Shown: positions 1 through 11,376 of the stretch, piece after piece | Layout: the number at the start of each line of letters is the position of its first letter | How positions within the stretch are numbered: the first letter of the stretch is position 1 | Assembly (NCBI GenBank): GCA_039704465.1 | Contig: JASFAU010000016.1 | Location: forward strand, 1-64,000 | Length of the DNA: 64,000 nt | Source of the DNA: Plasmodiophora brassicae | Taxonomy: Eukaryota > Endomyxa > Phytomyxea > Plasmodiophorida > Plasmodiophoridae | Reading direction: 5' to 3' | Made by a program: the position numbers and the translations under genes | Notes under the pieces: model-generated | Database searches by the model: none | The model's input: only the letters and a program-made list of their open reading frames with translations | Told to the model about the DNA's origin: nothing

Positions 1-2178
1 CTGAGCGTCATCAGCGAGATCTGCTGGACGCACCAGGTCGCGCCGACGGTGTGGAACCGCGGCTACACCAGGCCGATACCGAAGAAGAGCGAAGACCGGA
101 GGCATCCGGGCAACTGGCGAGGACTGGCCATGTCCAGCCACATTCGAAAACTGCACGAAGTCGGCGTTCGAGCTGATGCGCGACAAGGGCCTCTACCAGG
201 TGCACGAGCTGCAGATGGGATTCCAGCGCCGGATTGGCCCGATCGAAGCCGTCTGGGTCGCTGATGAGCTTCTGGAAACGTACGCCAGGAAGGGTGTACC
301 GCTGATGGCGGCGCTGCTCGACGTCAGGAAGGCGTACGACAACGCGGATCGCGAGCTGATCTGGCGGGAGCTGGAGTCCCGAGGAGCTGAGGCGACCATC
401 GTCTCCAACATGCAGTCGCTCTTCGACGTGTTCGCGGTCGTCCTGCTCGTCGATGGTCGTGCACAAGAACCGATACCAATGGCGATCGGTGTCGCTCAAG
501 GCGTCGTCAATGCGCCCGACCTATTCAACCTGCTGGTCAACCCGCTGCACGAACGGCTCCGGGCGATTGCTGGCCCCGACTGCCCAGTACTGGTGAAGAT
601 TCGCATCCCCATTATCTCGTTTGCTGACGATCAGACGTTGTTCTGCCGCGCTGACCGCCCGGCGGTTATGCAGGCAATGCTCGACGAGTGCCACAAGTAC
701 TCGATCGAATACCACTATAGGTACAATGTCAACAAGTGCGTCCTGAGCGTGCCGAAGCACCCGGCGCTGCCGCCGCTGCCGACCCTGACGCTGGGTGGTG
801 AACCCATTGCCGATGGCGAGGATCGCGCCGTGAAGTTGCTGGGCGTCTGCATGAAGAACGGGCGGATCGATCACGCGGCACAACTCAGGACGAGGACGGC
901 GAAGGCCAGGTCGACGCTATTCGCGCTGAGCCAATCGGGCTGCTTCAAGACGAAACACCTGAACGTGAGCAAGAAACGCGTGGTGTTTATGAGCTTCGTG
1001 CGATCGCAGCTGGAGTACGGCCTCTGCATCGCCAACCACAGCAGCTCGACGCTGAAGGAGATCGACTCGTGGGTCATGCGAACGTGCGCCGAGTTCCTCG
1101 GCGGCCATCGCAACGGGTCGATCCTGATGATGCGCTACGCCGGCATTGTCCCGATGGCGATCCGGCAGGCACAGCTACGTGGCGGGTTCCTGCTCCACCT
1201 GAAGGAGAAGGCCGACGAGTACCCGAGGACCATGAGCGGCAAGATCGCCAAGGCCATGTTCGCGAACCCGGCATCGAGGCTGTCGACGATCGTGCAGAAG
1301 TGCCCGGTCTGGTCGCGGGTGCAGGCGCTGATGCGGCAGCAGGCCCGGGTGAAGGACCTGCGCGAGTGGAAGATCAGGCACGGCACCCGATTGGAGGAGG
1401 CGGACAAGAACGAGGGCGGACCCGGGGACGCGCTGGTCCAGGCGCTGCAGGAACGGGCGTGGCGGCCGTGGTCGCGTGCGAAACTGATGCGGGTCCAGAA
1501 GCAGGAGTGGAACAGACCGCACGCGACCGCGTTCAAGCGACGGCGGACGCGTACCGGATCGCCAACTGGCTGACGAATCGCCTACCGGGCATACCTGTTC
1601 CATGTCAGAACTGCAACAGGGCGTACGAGACGAATCGATACCATTGTACGATTTGTGTCGGCGCCCAGCAGCGGCTGGAGCATGTGTATCGCCCGGAGGT
1701 GCATCTGAAGTGGTTGACTGATGCCGACAACGCGATCGACGCCTGCCTGCTCCAGCTGACACGGCCGTCGATCATCCAAGCGCCGGCGTATGATGGGCGA
1801 CCTAGGAAGCAAGCGTCAGAGGCGGCGTATCGACTCGACGAGCGAACCAGACCGGTGGCGACGGCGATCGCGACTGTCCTCAAGGACATCGACGAGCTGT
1901 GCAGGCCGCGACAGGGTCGTGATGGCGGCGACGACAATGGCGGCGACAATGGCGACGACAATGGCGGCGATGATGGGGACGGCGGCGGCGAAGATGGACC
2001 TGTCGAGCTCCGCATCCAGGACGGCAACGGCGACGATGATGGCAGCAACGGCAACGGCGACGATGATGGCAGCAACGGCAACGGCGACGATCAGGGCAGC
2101 AACGGCAACGGCGGCGACCAGGGCAGCAACGGCAAGCGGTACGAGCGGCGCCCGCCGATCTGGATCCGGGTACCGTGA
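1..2178 (+). mobile_element. Degenerate LINE-type (non-LTR) retrotransposon, reverse transcriptase to C-terminal zinc motif, copy A
   Basis: The open left edge of the window begins inside a non-LTR reverse transcriptase. Frame 1 (1 to about 160) carries the IPKK...NWRG segment found near the RT start. Frame 2 (about 160-1573) continues with LLDVRKAYDN (the Asp-containing motif A region) and the catalytic ISFADDQTLF block near 615-645. Frame 1 resumes at about 1545 with a Cys/His cluster CQNCNRAYETNRYHCTIC, as seen at the C-terminus of some LINEs, then an Asp/Asn/Gly-rich tail ending at 2178. So at least two frameshifts separate parts of one protein, at about 160 and about 1545, which makes this copy dead unless they are recoded. 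A related copy lies at 7863-9490. The family is clear from the FADD motif; the clade cannot be assigned by eye. Confidence 0.88.
1918..2150 (+). repeat. Short tandem repeats coding an Asp/Asn/Gly-rich tail
   Basis: Near-tandem units built on GGCGACGACAATGGC, then GGCAACGGCGACGATGATGGCAGCAAC, encode runs of Gly-Asp-Asn and Ser-Asn-Gly-Asn-Gly at the end of LINE copy A. The stretch is low-complexity and the corresponding part of copy B lacks it. Confidence 0.8.
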
Positions 2179-2190
2179 CGATCGCTCATG

Positions 2191-2254
2191 CCCGGCCGGA
2201 TTTTTCCCATCCGACCAGCGTCTGACGCCCGGATGGGTTTTTTCATCCGGCCGA
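2191..2254. other. Imperfect inverted repeat (potential hairpin) just past the LINE ORF
   Basis: CGGCCGGAT, a T run and CCCATCCG are mirrored by CGGATGGG, a T run and ATCCGGCCG about 20 nt downstream. The two T runs do not pair, so the stem would have an internal loop. It lies 13 nt after the LINE stop codon, where many LINEs keep a 3' structure recognised by their own reverse transcriptase. That role is inference. Confidence 0.5.
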
Positions 2255-3178
2255 CGAGGCCATCACCAGGCCTACCGCGACATGCTGGCGACGACGACCA
2301 TCGGCGCCGCCAGCATCGACACGCACCACCCGCACTGCGCAGTCCGTCACAGGCGGCCACTGCGTAGCGCTATTTCTATCATGTGACCCTTCATCTACCT
2401 ACTCAAGACGACACTGGCAATCGTATTATGCTCGGCATCGGTTGGAAAAGGGTGGTCTACGCCTAATACACACAAGACTAAAAACCCTAAGCGAGAGATC
2501 AACGATCCGGTTAAGAACGCGATCCTACACCAGAGGATCCTGTCGGAAGGGCCTGTGCGGTTGGGTTTGCCCGCCGAAGACTGGACCTTGGAGGACACTC
2601 GTCAGCGTATGTCGACCATGTAGAATTTCACGTTAGAGTCGTTCTAATTTGTCGAAGTCATCAAACAACATCGGAGGTCACTTCACCGGAAGTTGGGTCA
2701 AGTTCGTCGGCGAAACTCATCAGCTGCGGCGTCTGACCGTCCGCGGTGCAATGCTATTTTCAAAGATCTTTCACGTACGTCGAGCACTTTCGTCTCTGGG
2801 GACTAATTTGATAACGGTCTATTTGATGTGCAGTTGAAGATGATCACTTGTTCAACTTCTTGGCACAGATACGAAACGAGTTCGTCAATATGGCGGAACA
2901 GCCCATTTTCGCCAGTGCACTGGGAACCCATCGGGGTCAAATCGGGGTCAATTGGGCAACGCGGCCTCCAGAATGGTGGTCGGTCAACCTGTCATACAGT
3001 TATAGAGATCCCTTCATTCGGTCACACGTACGGTGTGTTTGGTGACTCTGCAGGAATTGCTACCACTGTGGGTCAATTCGGGGCATTCTGCTCCAGACTG
3101 GCCACATTGCGATTTTCACAACATAAGTATCGTTTTCGGAAGTGCGTGAGTCGCGGCGTCATTGGTGTGCGTCTGTGA
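2255..3178. other. No gene recognised between LINE copy A and CACTA copy A
   Basis: Only short ORFs without recognisable motifs occur. Base composition becomes visibly more AT-rich from about 2380, which probably marks the end of the LINE and the start of the CACTA element's 5' non-coding part. I could not find a clear terminal inverted repeat. Confidence 0.4.
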
Positions 3179-6100
3179 ATGAGTCGACCACGCAGTCTGG
3201 GATCGAGTAGCGACTCACCAGAGCATCCGGGCGGTGATGCTTCTCGGGACGTGAATATCTTCTTTGAGCATGTGCGCGAATACCAGCGTCGTCGCGCAGC
3301 TGCCGATTCTGATCGCCAGCGGAACAACGTCGCCGCCGGCAACCGTTTTCTTGAGATTGCTCGTCGAGCTCTGAGCGAACGGCGCAATCCTTCAGTCGAC
3401 GTCATGCACAATCCGTTTCTCCGGCTCTTCGATGAGCACCGTCGGCGGCGCCAACGTCGACCGACGATGACTGTAACGAGGCATGGAGACAATGTTTCTG
3501 TGGAGCCGTTTGATATCCGCCCGGCGCTGTTGGAGAACAATGCCCGTTCCAATGTTCAGGAATTCAACGAGTGGCGCGAAACTAACTGCAAAGAGTACAT
3601 GAATGAGCTCAGGCTTTCCGATTTCCTGGTGGCCGAAATCAGCAAGAAGCTGGAGGAACTCGAGGCACCGAACATCGATCCGACAATTCTCGACAATTTC
3701 GATGAGGTGATGCGGTCAAAGGGATCGTACAACTCCCTCAATAATATGCTGAAGATTGCTTCCAACCGTGCTAAGGAGTCACGTATTCGTCGAAATGCAC
3801 TGGTAATAACACACCGCTTTGTTCACGAATGTAAGTTCTCATGGTCATTTGGTAGATTCGTGATATTTGTGAGGCCAAAGGGGTACCAAGTGACGACTTT
3901 ACTGATGCTCTGGATGTGGACCTGAATGCTACAGCCGAATCTATCAGTGTGTTACGCAGACACCTTCTGGATATGGGGGTGACGTCACCCTTTATCAGGT
4001 ACAAGGCCTGCTGCGGTGGTCATGTGTGGCCCGATGGCGCAGATGTGCCATCGTCAGAGGCCTGCTGTCGTCAGTCAGAGCCGTGTATCTACTTTTCGCG
4101 AATTTTGTTTCTGCAGTGTCTGTTCCGGTCGAACACGTTCTGCAAGATGCTCCACGACGAACTCGACCGCCATCGAGAAATCGCATCGGCTCCTTTGAGA
4201 AGTACGTATATGCAAGACTGGACGGATGGAGACTTCTTTTATACGGTGTATTCGCCGTTTATGAAGTCTTGCCTCGAGAACGGCGAGTTCCTCTCTCGTT
4301 GTCATCCATGATCGACGGGGCAGATCTTCTCAGCTGGGGATCTAAGTCAGTTGTTCCTCTTGTCCAAATTGTGATGGGGTTACCGGCTTCGGTTCGCTGC
4401 AATCAGGGCCTTATGTCCCCTGTGGCATTGATCCCAAACGTTGCTAAGGGTCATCGACGTGCAGTGCAGAGACTGGACGACGCTTTTGAGCTGAATTTGA
4501 TGAACTACTATGGATTCCCAGTGTTCGACGCAGTCGAGAAGAGAGTCAAGCATGTTCGATGCATCTCGGCAGTGATGGTATGTTGTCCACATATAACAGT
4601 TTGTATGCTGCAATACCCGTATTAACCGCATCCATCAGCCAATGGATTATATCGAGCTCTGTCACACGAGCTGTACTAGCCAGAACGGCAAGCAGGATGC
4701 TTGCAATAAATGCAGCATCAGAGGCCGTTCAGCAAACCGATCTGTCAAGTACCATGGGGCATTTATGTTCGCGTCATCGGATGTCCAACGCCATGTCAGT
4801 ATACTGGTAGCGTTGCTAAGTACGGGTTGATCACTGAAGATTTATGCTTGCTGATATAGTTCTGTAAAAAATATGAAGACATGCTGGAGTATCTCGACGC
4901 ATTGCCTTCCGATAAAAGGCCGAGCGACGTGCGTTCACTTGATCAGCTACGTGATGATGTGCGCTGCAAAGACGACGACGAAGTTCGGCGTCGCATGACG
5001 TCGAGGAACGTCGGTGACCGTGGTGGATACCGTCACCCGGGTTATGACGTCTACTCCGTTGGCCTTCTGTGCAGTTTTGGACACGCGTCCAATTACGTGC
5101 ACGATCCTATGCACGCCATCTGCATGCGTGCTGTTCGCCCGCTTTTTCAAGCGATCGACTTCTACGGATCGGGTTCATCATATTACAATCCTGAGGTAAG
5201 CGGGCCTGCTCGACTGCACGGCCAACTGTAACACCGTTTGCACAGACTGAGAAACTGTTCGGTCGTGGAGACTGTCCCAGTCCTGTGTGGGCTTGGCCCA
5301 ATAACACTGCCTATCCCGCTAAAGTGAAGGCTGGTGTAAAATGGTCCTCCCTGGCTGTTGAAATCGATCATGTTTTGGAGAACCTTACGTGGGTATCGCG
5401 AACCGGTGGTTCAACGAAACCAAGGAACCCTTTGGTGAGTTCCTGGTGGAAAGCAGCTGACTCCCTTGTTTGGCTCGGCGACGTTGGCATTGGGATCTGG
5501 TGGTCTGTTGTTTCGCGGGTGCTGGTTCGAACCCGTCCAGACTCTCCCATTGCTTCGTTCTGGATAGCGATGTTTCGTTTTCTCGATGCGCTGTCATCAA
5601 TGCTTTCGAAGGCTTTTGTTAGAAGCAACCTAGATCGTGTGTTTTCTAACTTTCTCGACGCTCTGGCGCATCTAGAATCTGTCATGCCCTGCGGGCTGAT
5701 GACCATATCGGTACGTTTCACAAACGGCTTCACGGCTTCACCGATTTCATACTGTTCTGATGTTTTCGTGTCAGATGCATTCTCTTGTTCATTTGCCGGA
5801 AATAATCAAGCGATGGGGTCCGCTGGTCGGTCTTATTTGGGTCTGGCCAATGGAGCGATGGCTGCACTTCATGAAAGACGTTCTACAAGCGACCGTCTCT
5901 GAAACGGTCAACATCGCGTCCTACATGCAGCTGATCTGTGCTGCTACGTTCCTGCGCAGCGACTTCTACAGACAATATTCGCTGAGGAATGACTGCCCCT
6001 TGATGTTTGGTAATGCCACAGGCATGGATGAAATTCCTACCGCGCATCTGTCGACCCTACCCATCGATCTGCGCCCTCCGCTGTCGTCTGTAGAACTTAA

Positions 6101-6704
6101 CGATACGATGCGGTGTTGGTTGCATGTTCATCTGTATTCAAATACGCACTGGGCCTCTACCAAGAATCATTCTTGGAGGGTCCGGTATCGGCGTTTGGTG
6201 GCGCTTTATGCGCAGGCGTCTGGGAATCCAAGAGGTCTGAATTCATTCTCTGGCATGTTTCGTCATCTTGGAAGCTTCGATCTGTTCTGCTCGTTGCACA
6301 AATCGTCGTTCGGATCAGTCTGCCTTCCAAAGTCTGTTCAATCCAGCTCTCGTGCTGACATCGGTACTGAGCTTGCCATTTTGGTTCACGACAATTGGTT
6401 TGAAATCATTTCAGGTAGATGTATGTTTCGGAAGCAGGACGTTGACGAGTCGTACAAGACATGCAACTCGAAGTTTGTTGTCGAATTCGAAGAGGCTGGC
6501 CTCTACATGGGTGACATAAGCAACCTCGTCAAGCTCGATCTAGGCTGGTCGCATCGGTTGGCACATGAGGCGGATTCGATTTGCTTAATTCTGGTTGGCC
6601 GATGGTACAAACTTCACGCCTGCGACAAGCCGTACGATCGAGTTCTTCCCAGATTTTATCCCAACCGTATTTATCAGCAGTTCTTCTCTTGGTTTTGTAA
6701 CTGA
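3179..6704 (+). mobile_element. CACTA (En/Spm)-type DNA transposon, Tnp2-like transposase, copy A, decayed
   Basis: Blocks of one transposase occur in order over several frames. An N-terminal charged region (3179-3830) is followed by an LRRHLLDMG segment and a Cys/His-rich patch (3900-4080). A block with DGADLLSWGSKSVVPLVQI and a stretch on Asn-Val-Ala-Lys-Gly-His-Arg lies at 4250-4580. HPGYDVYSVGLL with VHDPMHAI lies at 5020-5130. The segment MHSLVHLPEIIKRWGPL with WPMERWLHFMK, typical of the C-terminal DUF4218-like part of CACTA transposases, lies at 5770-5890, and the reading runs on to 6704. Frame changes near 3830, 4280 and 4580 may be introns in part (several GTAAGT/GTATGT sites), but the 4280 change has no plausible splice sites and looks like an indel. 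A second, inverted copy lies at 58290-60647. Confidence 0.82.
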
Positions 6705-7763
6705 CTTGTCATTGTGTAGGAAATGGGTGGTATAACCCTGGAAGCGCAGATACGATGTGGCAGGCGCTTCACGAGGTCGTTCAAACAACATCGTTACGGT
6801 TCCGGCATCAGTCATCCACAACAATGCCGTCGTACAAGCGACAATGGTTTGTATTGAATCCAGAGGAAACATGACTGCTGAAACATTACAGTCAACAATT
6901 GCTCGAGATATCGGTGCGGCAGTTTGAGTCAAGGTACATTGCATTGTTGTTTGAACTCTTGTACGAAACTATCTGAATCAAGTACCTGTACGGTAGCTAG
7001 CTCCTAAGCATTTGCAAGCAATACAAGGGTATTGAGTAGTCGCGTCGATATTGAATTGCTTCGCGAATCGATACGGCCACTGCCGATTTCACGATCGCAT
7101 TCGCCGCTGCCTGCCACGGAGGGCAGAAACGAGAAGGTGCGACTCGGAGTGCCGTCGCGCGCTTTGCTGCAGAGTGCAGCAACCGGCACCCGATGTCGCA
7201 TGCAGTTACAGTGTACGGCCAGCCCGGTGAGCGCGTGCGGCTGCCTCGTGTGACGTGAGACTGGCGGTTGCTGCTCAAAAACGAAAGCGTATGGCGAGTG
7301 CAGGGTCGCATACCGTTTCCCTGAGTCTGGCGCAGAGACAAGCGGGCGTGCCGTCTGCGGAAGAGGAAGAACTTCTGAAGAAGTTTCGGTCACAAGGCGC
7401 GCGGCAAGAGCGCACAGCAGAGCGTAAACGTGTTGTATCATCTGATCAGAATTGCAGATTATAGAACACGAGGATGTACGAGGGCGGCGGGTATGCAACG
7501 TACGAAACTTGTTCCACTTGCCGATCCTTACGGCACGTCGACGTCGCGGTCGGGTGGATCGGCGCCCATCAAGAAACAGTTACAATAAACCATTCGTTGA
7601 TTCTATTCTGTTGTAGCGAGAATATCAAATACGATAGTGTCTCAATGCCTGGGTACCATTCCATTCTATTACTATACCGGTAGGGAGAGCAAAAAACCAT
7701 ACGATGTTTTTTGGAAGAACGTCCGTTGAGCGCATTTTTTGCAAAATCGGGTCCCGAAATCGG
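6705..7763. other. No gene recognised downstream of CACTA copy A
   Basis: The DNA is relatively AT-rich with only short ORFs lacking motifs. Part of it is likely the 3' untranslated portion of the CACTA element. No terminal inverted repeat was identified with confidence. Confidence 0.35.
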
Positions 7764-7797
7764 CACCAAATTGGCACTACCTAGTGCCAATTTGGTG
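7764..7797. repeat. Palindrome, 16-bp perfect arms with a 2-bp spacer
   Basis: CACCAAATTGGCACTA is followed by CC and then its exact reverse complement. The centre reads CACTA-CC-TAGTG, which contains both terminal pentamers of CACTA transposons in head-to-tail order. A partial third copy (TGGCACTAATTTGGCAC) begins near 7841. Confidence 0.85.
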
Positions 7798-8174
7798 TCG
7801 TCAAGTGCCAATAAAGGGCTGACGGGCTAATCCACGGGATGGCACTAATTTGGCACTTCTATTTTTCCAGTGCACGTCGGCCTACTGAAGAAGCTCGACC
7901 AGCTGCAGAAGTCGGCCGTCGCCCTGTTCTTCGGTGGATACCGCCGCCGCATCGGCTCGTCCCTGATGCTCCGGTACGCTGGGCTCGTGCCCGCCGCCGC
8001 CCGCCATGCCAAGCTGCGCGCCCGGTTCGCGTTCAAGTAGGTCACGTGGTCGGAGCAGATCAAGGATGGCGATCGCGTCCCGTTCCTTGTCCGCGTCACG
8101 CGTTGGGCGCTCATCAACCCGCGCAGCCGATTCAACATGATGCTGAAGGGCTGCAAGGTCTACGCGGATGCGAC

Positions 8175-8187
8175 GGCCATCTACAGG
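8175..8187 (+). repeat. 13-bp target-site duplication, left copy
   Basis: GGCCATCTACAGG at 8175-8187 is repeated exactly at 8677-8689, flanking the inserted element. The LINE reading resumes after the right copy. Confidence 0.85.
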
Positions 8188-8676
8188 TTTGGTTTGGTTT
8201 GGTTTTATTTGTTTTTCGCGATTTTTTCCTTTTCACGCAGGCGCCTCGGTCTCGAGTCCGAGGATCGAAGGATCAGCAGCAGAACGCCAACATCCCCCGG
8301 CCTGGCAGTGCCGGCCCGTCACCTTTGTACTGGGTTCATCGCGCCTTGGACGATATCGGAACGGGACGTGATTCGCTCGGACTTGTCGACTGCACTCTTG
8401 TCGGACCTCTTTCGCCATACCGCCTATGCCGGGGAGCCGACATACACTTGTTACGGGCCGTTCCTTTACCTCCCAGACGCTCAAGCGAGACCCCTAATTG
8501 CTCTGGCACTTTGGGCTGCCTGATCAGTAAACACCCCTTCAACATTTACGGCTGTTGGTCACCGGGACTTTTTTGGGGGAGTTCGTGCCTCGAGCTGGGG
8601 ACCTTGCGGTCCCGCGACTGCTTGCTGACCTGTTGCTAGTACTCCTGACCAGCTAGGCCACTGGGGCAGCGCCCAA
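8188..8676 (-). mobile_element. Putative tRNA-derived SINE inserted in LINE copy B
   Basis: A 489-bp insertion is bounded by 13-bp direct repeats. Read on the minus strand, its head has a perfect match to the RNA polymerase III A box, TGGCCTAGCTGG (8660-8649; consensus TRGCNNAGYNGG). A B-box-like GCTCGAGGC follows at 8595-8587 (consensus GWTCRANNC, one mismatch), about 53 nt after the A box. Its far end is a short CCAAA-type repeat tail, seen on the plus strand as TTTGGTTTGGTTTGG at 8188. Internal Pol III promoter, simple-repeat tail and long target-site duplication together fit a SINE. It has no coding capacity that I can see. Which tRNA it came from is not clear. Confidence 0.75.
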
Positions 8677-8689
8677 GGCCATCTACAGG
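8677..8689 (+). repeat. 13-bp target-site duplication, right copy
   Basis: Exact copy of 8175-8187, lying directly against the minus-strand head of the SINE-like element. Confidence 0.85.
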
Positions 8690-9490
8690 AACGGCGAACA
8701 GGCACGCGCGATGCGTAACAACGATGAACTCGCCGACGTCGAGGCCAGCCGACCGACACGAAAACGCCCACGCCTGCCCGATCGGCAAGACGCACTGCTG
8801 AAGGCGCTGCAGGCTGCACACATGGACCGCTGCCAACGCGTCCTGCAAGCTGATGCGCCTGCAGCTGCAGGCGTACAACCTGCCGTTCCCGGCCGCGTAC
8901 CACTCAGGCAATGACGCATACGCGGTGGCGTCATGGGTCACAAACCGCATCCCGGGCACCAACGCCCAGTGCCGCGCCTGCAATGACAAGAACCTGTCGC
9001 GGTACCACATTGCCGCTCGATGTACTGACTCAATGCGCCTGCTCAGACCGATCATCGATTGGCGCATCTGGGCGCTACACTTCAACAGGGCCGACACCGG
9101 GATCGCCATCGACTACGTGGCCATTCAGCTGCCCGTCTGACGGCGCCGCCCGCCAGCGAAGCCGCTCGCCTGCACCCTCGCCGGATGCCGGATCCGCGCG
9201 ACCCGACGTTTCGGCTGAGCGATCGCCAGCGATGCTGGCTGGCCGTCCTGGGCACGTTCATCCGCGCCGTTGCCGCCCGCTGCATCCGCGGCGAGTCGCT
9301 CGCCATCTCCGCTCAGGGCGTCGCTGCGCTTGCTGGCCTGGACGCGACGGTATGGAACGAGATCAGCGACGATGAGGAGAACGAGAACGCGCGAGTCGCC
9401 GTTGAAGTCGCCGAACATGTCCTCGACGACCCTGCACTGGTCGGGTTCCTGGGCGGTGCGGACGCAGGACCACCCGGTCGCCCCCGTTGA

Positions 9491-11118
9491 CGATCCCGTG
9501 CCGGCCGATCGCGAACACGACGTCGCCGACCCTGCCGGGGGCAGCATTGCGAACGGCGACCATGAGGAGGCCGCCATCATGCCCGAAGATGATACCGCCG
9601 ATCCAGGCAGAGACGCCGCCGCCCGAGCTCGTCGACGCGTCCAGCATCACACGCCGACGATGATGATGACGGCCATCGTCCTTCGCTGTATTGCTAACGC
9701 CGTCGGTCGGTCGACGGAAGTCAATGCTGGACCGGAGCATGAAGCATGCATGTCGTCGCACCACGACGCGCCGTCGCCTGCATCGTCGCCCGGCCGTGTC
9801 CCGTCGCCACTAGATGGGCACGGTGCGGCCGACTTAGAGCGCCGCGCGCGGTCATGGCGCCCGCCGTGAATGCGGTGCACTCCGCAGCCACCGCCATTAC
9901 TCGTCCTGAGCTTCCCAAAGTCTGTTTGTCGACCCAATCTACGACGCTTTGTATTTCTCACTAATACATTAGAAAAGCCCCTAAAGGTATCGGACACCGT
10001 GTTCACACCGTCAACTCAAGCAAGGTTCATACGAGTACGTCACGTGCGTGCCGATATGGCGAGGTTCAGAGCACATTGTGCATTCGGTGAGATTGCAGGT
10101 CGGAATGCTCCCGCCCAGGCCCCAGCGGCCCAGCCAGCCGACTGTCCCCCACGCCCACCTAACACACGCCGTGCTGCGTCGGCCGCCCACTTACTACCGT
10201 GACGGCGCCCCCGATCCGACGCAGCACGGCGCCCAGCGCCGTCCAACATCAAAACCAGCGCCCCGCGACCTCCTCGCACGGCGCGCCGAGCACCGCACCG
10301 CCGCCGCTCGCCATTCCCGGCTGAGCGGCGCAGTGCGCATCATCATCAGCTGCTCGGGCGACTGGTCATCGCCTGCCGATCCGGCATCGCACCAGCCTCG
10401 CCGGGCGTCGCACGCCTGATCTATTCGCAAGAATACGGTACCTAATCGTCAAGAATCACCCCAAAACCACTGGGGCTGCTTGAAAGTGAACACAAACGCA
10501 TTTGTGTACAGTTATATTTCGAACTGTTTAACTCAGCGTAATATACTATTGTGGCAACGAACTCACAGATCACATCACCGGAACGAAGTTATCGTCGACC
10601 ATCTACTCGCGTAGTGTCTGCAATTGGTACAATGAAGCCGCCAGGTAGCGCGTACTCGTGTGGCCAGAAAGTGTACACTAGCTAGTGTACACTTCTGGTC
10701 AAGTTCATGTCAGATGTATCGATGTGTATCAAAATGCGTCACGAATGCGTTTCGAATGCCACACATTCCTGGGTTAGAGCGCACTTTTTGTCACTTCGGC
10801 TCACATATGTGCGGAAGTGCCACAACATGCACTTTTCATCACTTCAGTCAGGAATTGGCACATTTCAAGCACATGGGCAGCACGCGACGCCATGAATTGA
10901 ATGTTGTTGGAGTTACTTTGAAGGGCGTATGCGGAATTAACAACTACCGGTTTCCCAATGAGAGGTATCTGACTAATTAATAAACTATCTCGAAATCAAC
11001 CAATTCATGTAATGTACTTCCAAATGTACAGTTTCAAGCAGCCCCACTCGCCCCGGTTGCTCTACGGACTTTTGTTCCAGTTTGCCGTTGTTTTTCGTCG
11101 TCGTCATCGTCTCTCGCC
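9491..11118. other. No gene recognised; GC-rich then AT-rich spacer
   Basis: 9491-9850 may be the non-coding tail of LINE copy B. 10050-10420 is GC-rich with only composition-driven ORFs. 10430-11090 is AT-rich and contains a strong palindrome. No recognisable protein or RNA gene was found. Confidence 0.4.
10664..10699. repeat. Near-perfect 35-bp palindrome
   Basis: The core at 10669-10694 (AAGTGTACACTA then GC then TAGTGTACACTT) is a perfect 26-bp palindrome. Outside it, CCAGAA on the left is matched by TTCTGG on the right with a single extra A. The centre again reads CACTA-GC-TAGTG, like the palindrome at 7764. Confidence 0.88.
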
Positions 11119-11376
11119 ATGTCCGATGCGAACGCCGCGTTCGCCTTGTTCAGGCAGGCGCACGACGACGCCGTGGCGGCGAACAAGGCTCTCAAAGACG
11201 TCCGCGACGCCAATCCGGACGACCCACGCCTCCCGGGCCTGAAATGTGACGCCGCGGCCGCCGACCATTCACGCGACGTTGCCCTGGCCGCCCTCCAGGC
11301 CGTTAGTGCCGCCGCCCCGCCCGCCGCCCCACCCGCCGGTACTTCTTGCCTCGATTTACGCGTGGCTATATTTTGA
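11119..11376 (+). CDS. Possible short ORF, Ala/Asp-rich helical, unrecognised
   Basis: An 85-codon ORF starts in a reasonable context (cgcc before ATG) after an AT-rich, pyrimidine-rich leader. The first 60 residues are charged, Ala-rich and probably helical; a Pro/Ala run follows. No domain is recognised. It could be the N-terminal exon of a lost gene or the start of a LINE ORF1. Downstream sequence does not continue it convincingly. Confidence 0.3.
   Translation: MSDANAAFALFRQAHDDAVAANKALKDVRDANPDDPRLPGLKCDAAAADHSRDVALAALQAVSAAAPPAAPPAGTSCLDLRVAIF

Larger units (their letters stand above)
7863..9490 (+). mobile_element. Decayed LINE copy B (same family as copy A), interrupted by a SINE-like insertion
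   Basis: From 7876 one frame reads LKKLDQLQKS...LMLRYAGLVPAAARHAKLR and stops at 8040. Copy A has the matching LKEIDSWVMR...LMMRYAGIVPMAIRQAQLR at about 1050-1185. After the insertion at 8188-8676, frame 3 (8853-9140) reads SWVTNRIPGTNAQCRACNDK followed by His and Cys, matching copy A's NWLTNRLPGIPVPCQNCNRA. A third frame carries the tail to 9490. The copy is truncated, has stops and frame changes, and is 5'-deleted relative to copy A, so it is a fossil. Confidence 0.85.

Noticed and set aside
3829..3853. 25-nt intron in CACTA copy A (GTAAGT...GGTAG)
   Set aside because: The splice would not restore the reading frame to the next block, so the frame change is better seen as decay or a different intron.
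5440..5550. tRNA-like T-arm sequence GGTTCGAACCC near 5523
   Set aside because: The T stem has a mismatch and no acceptor stem or A box at the right distance; it lies in the transposase coding region.
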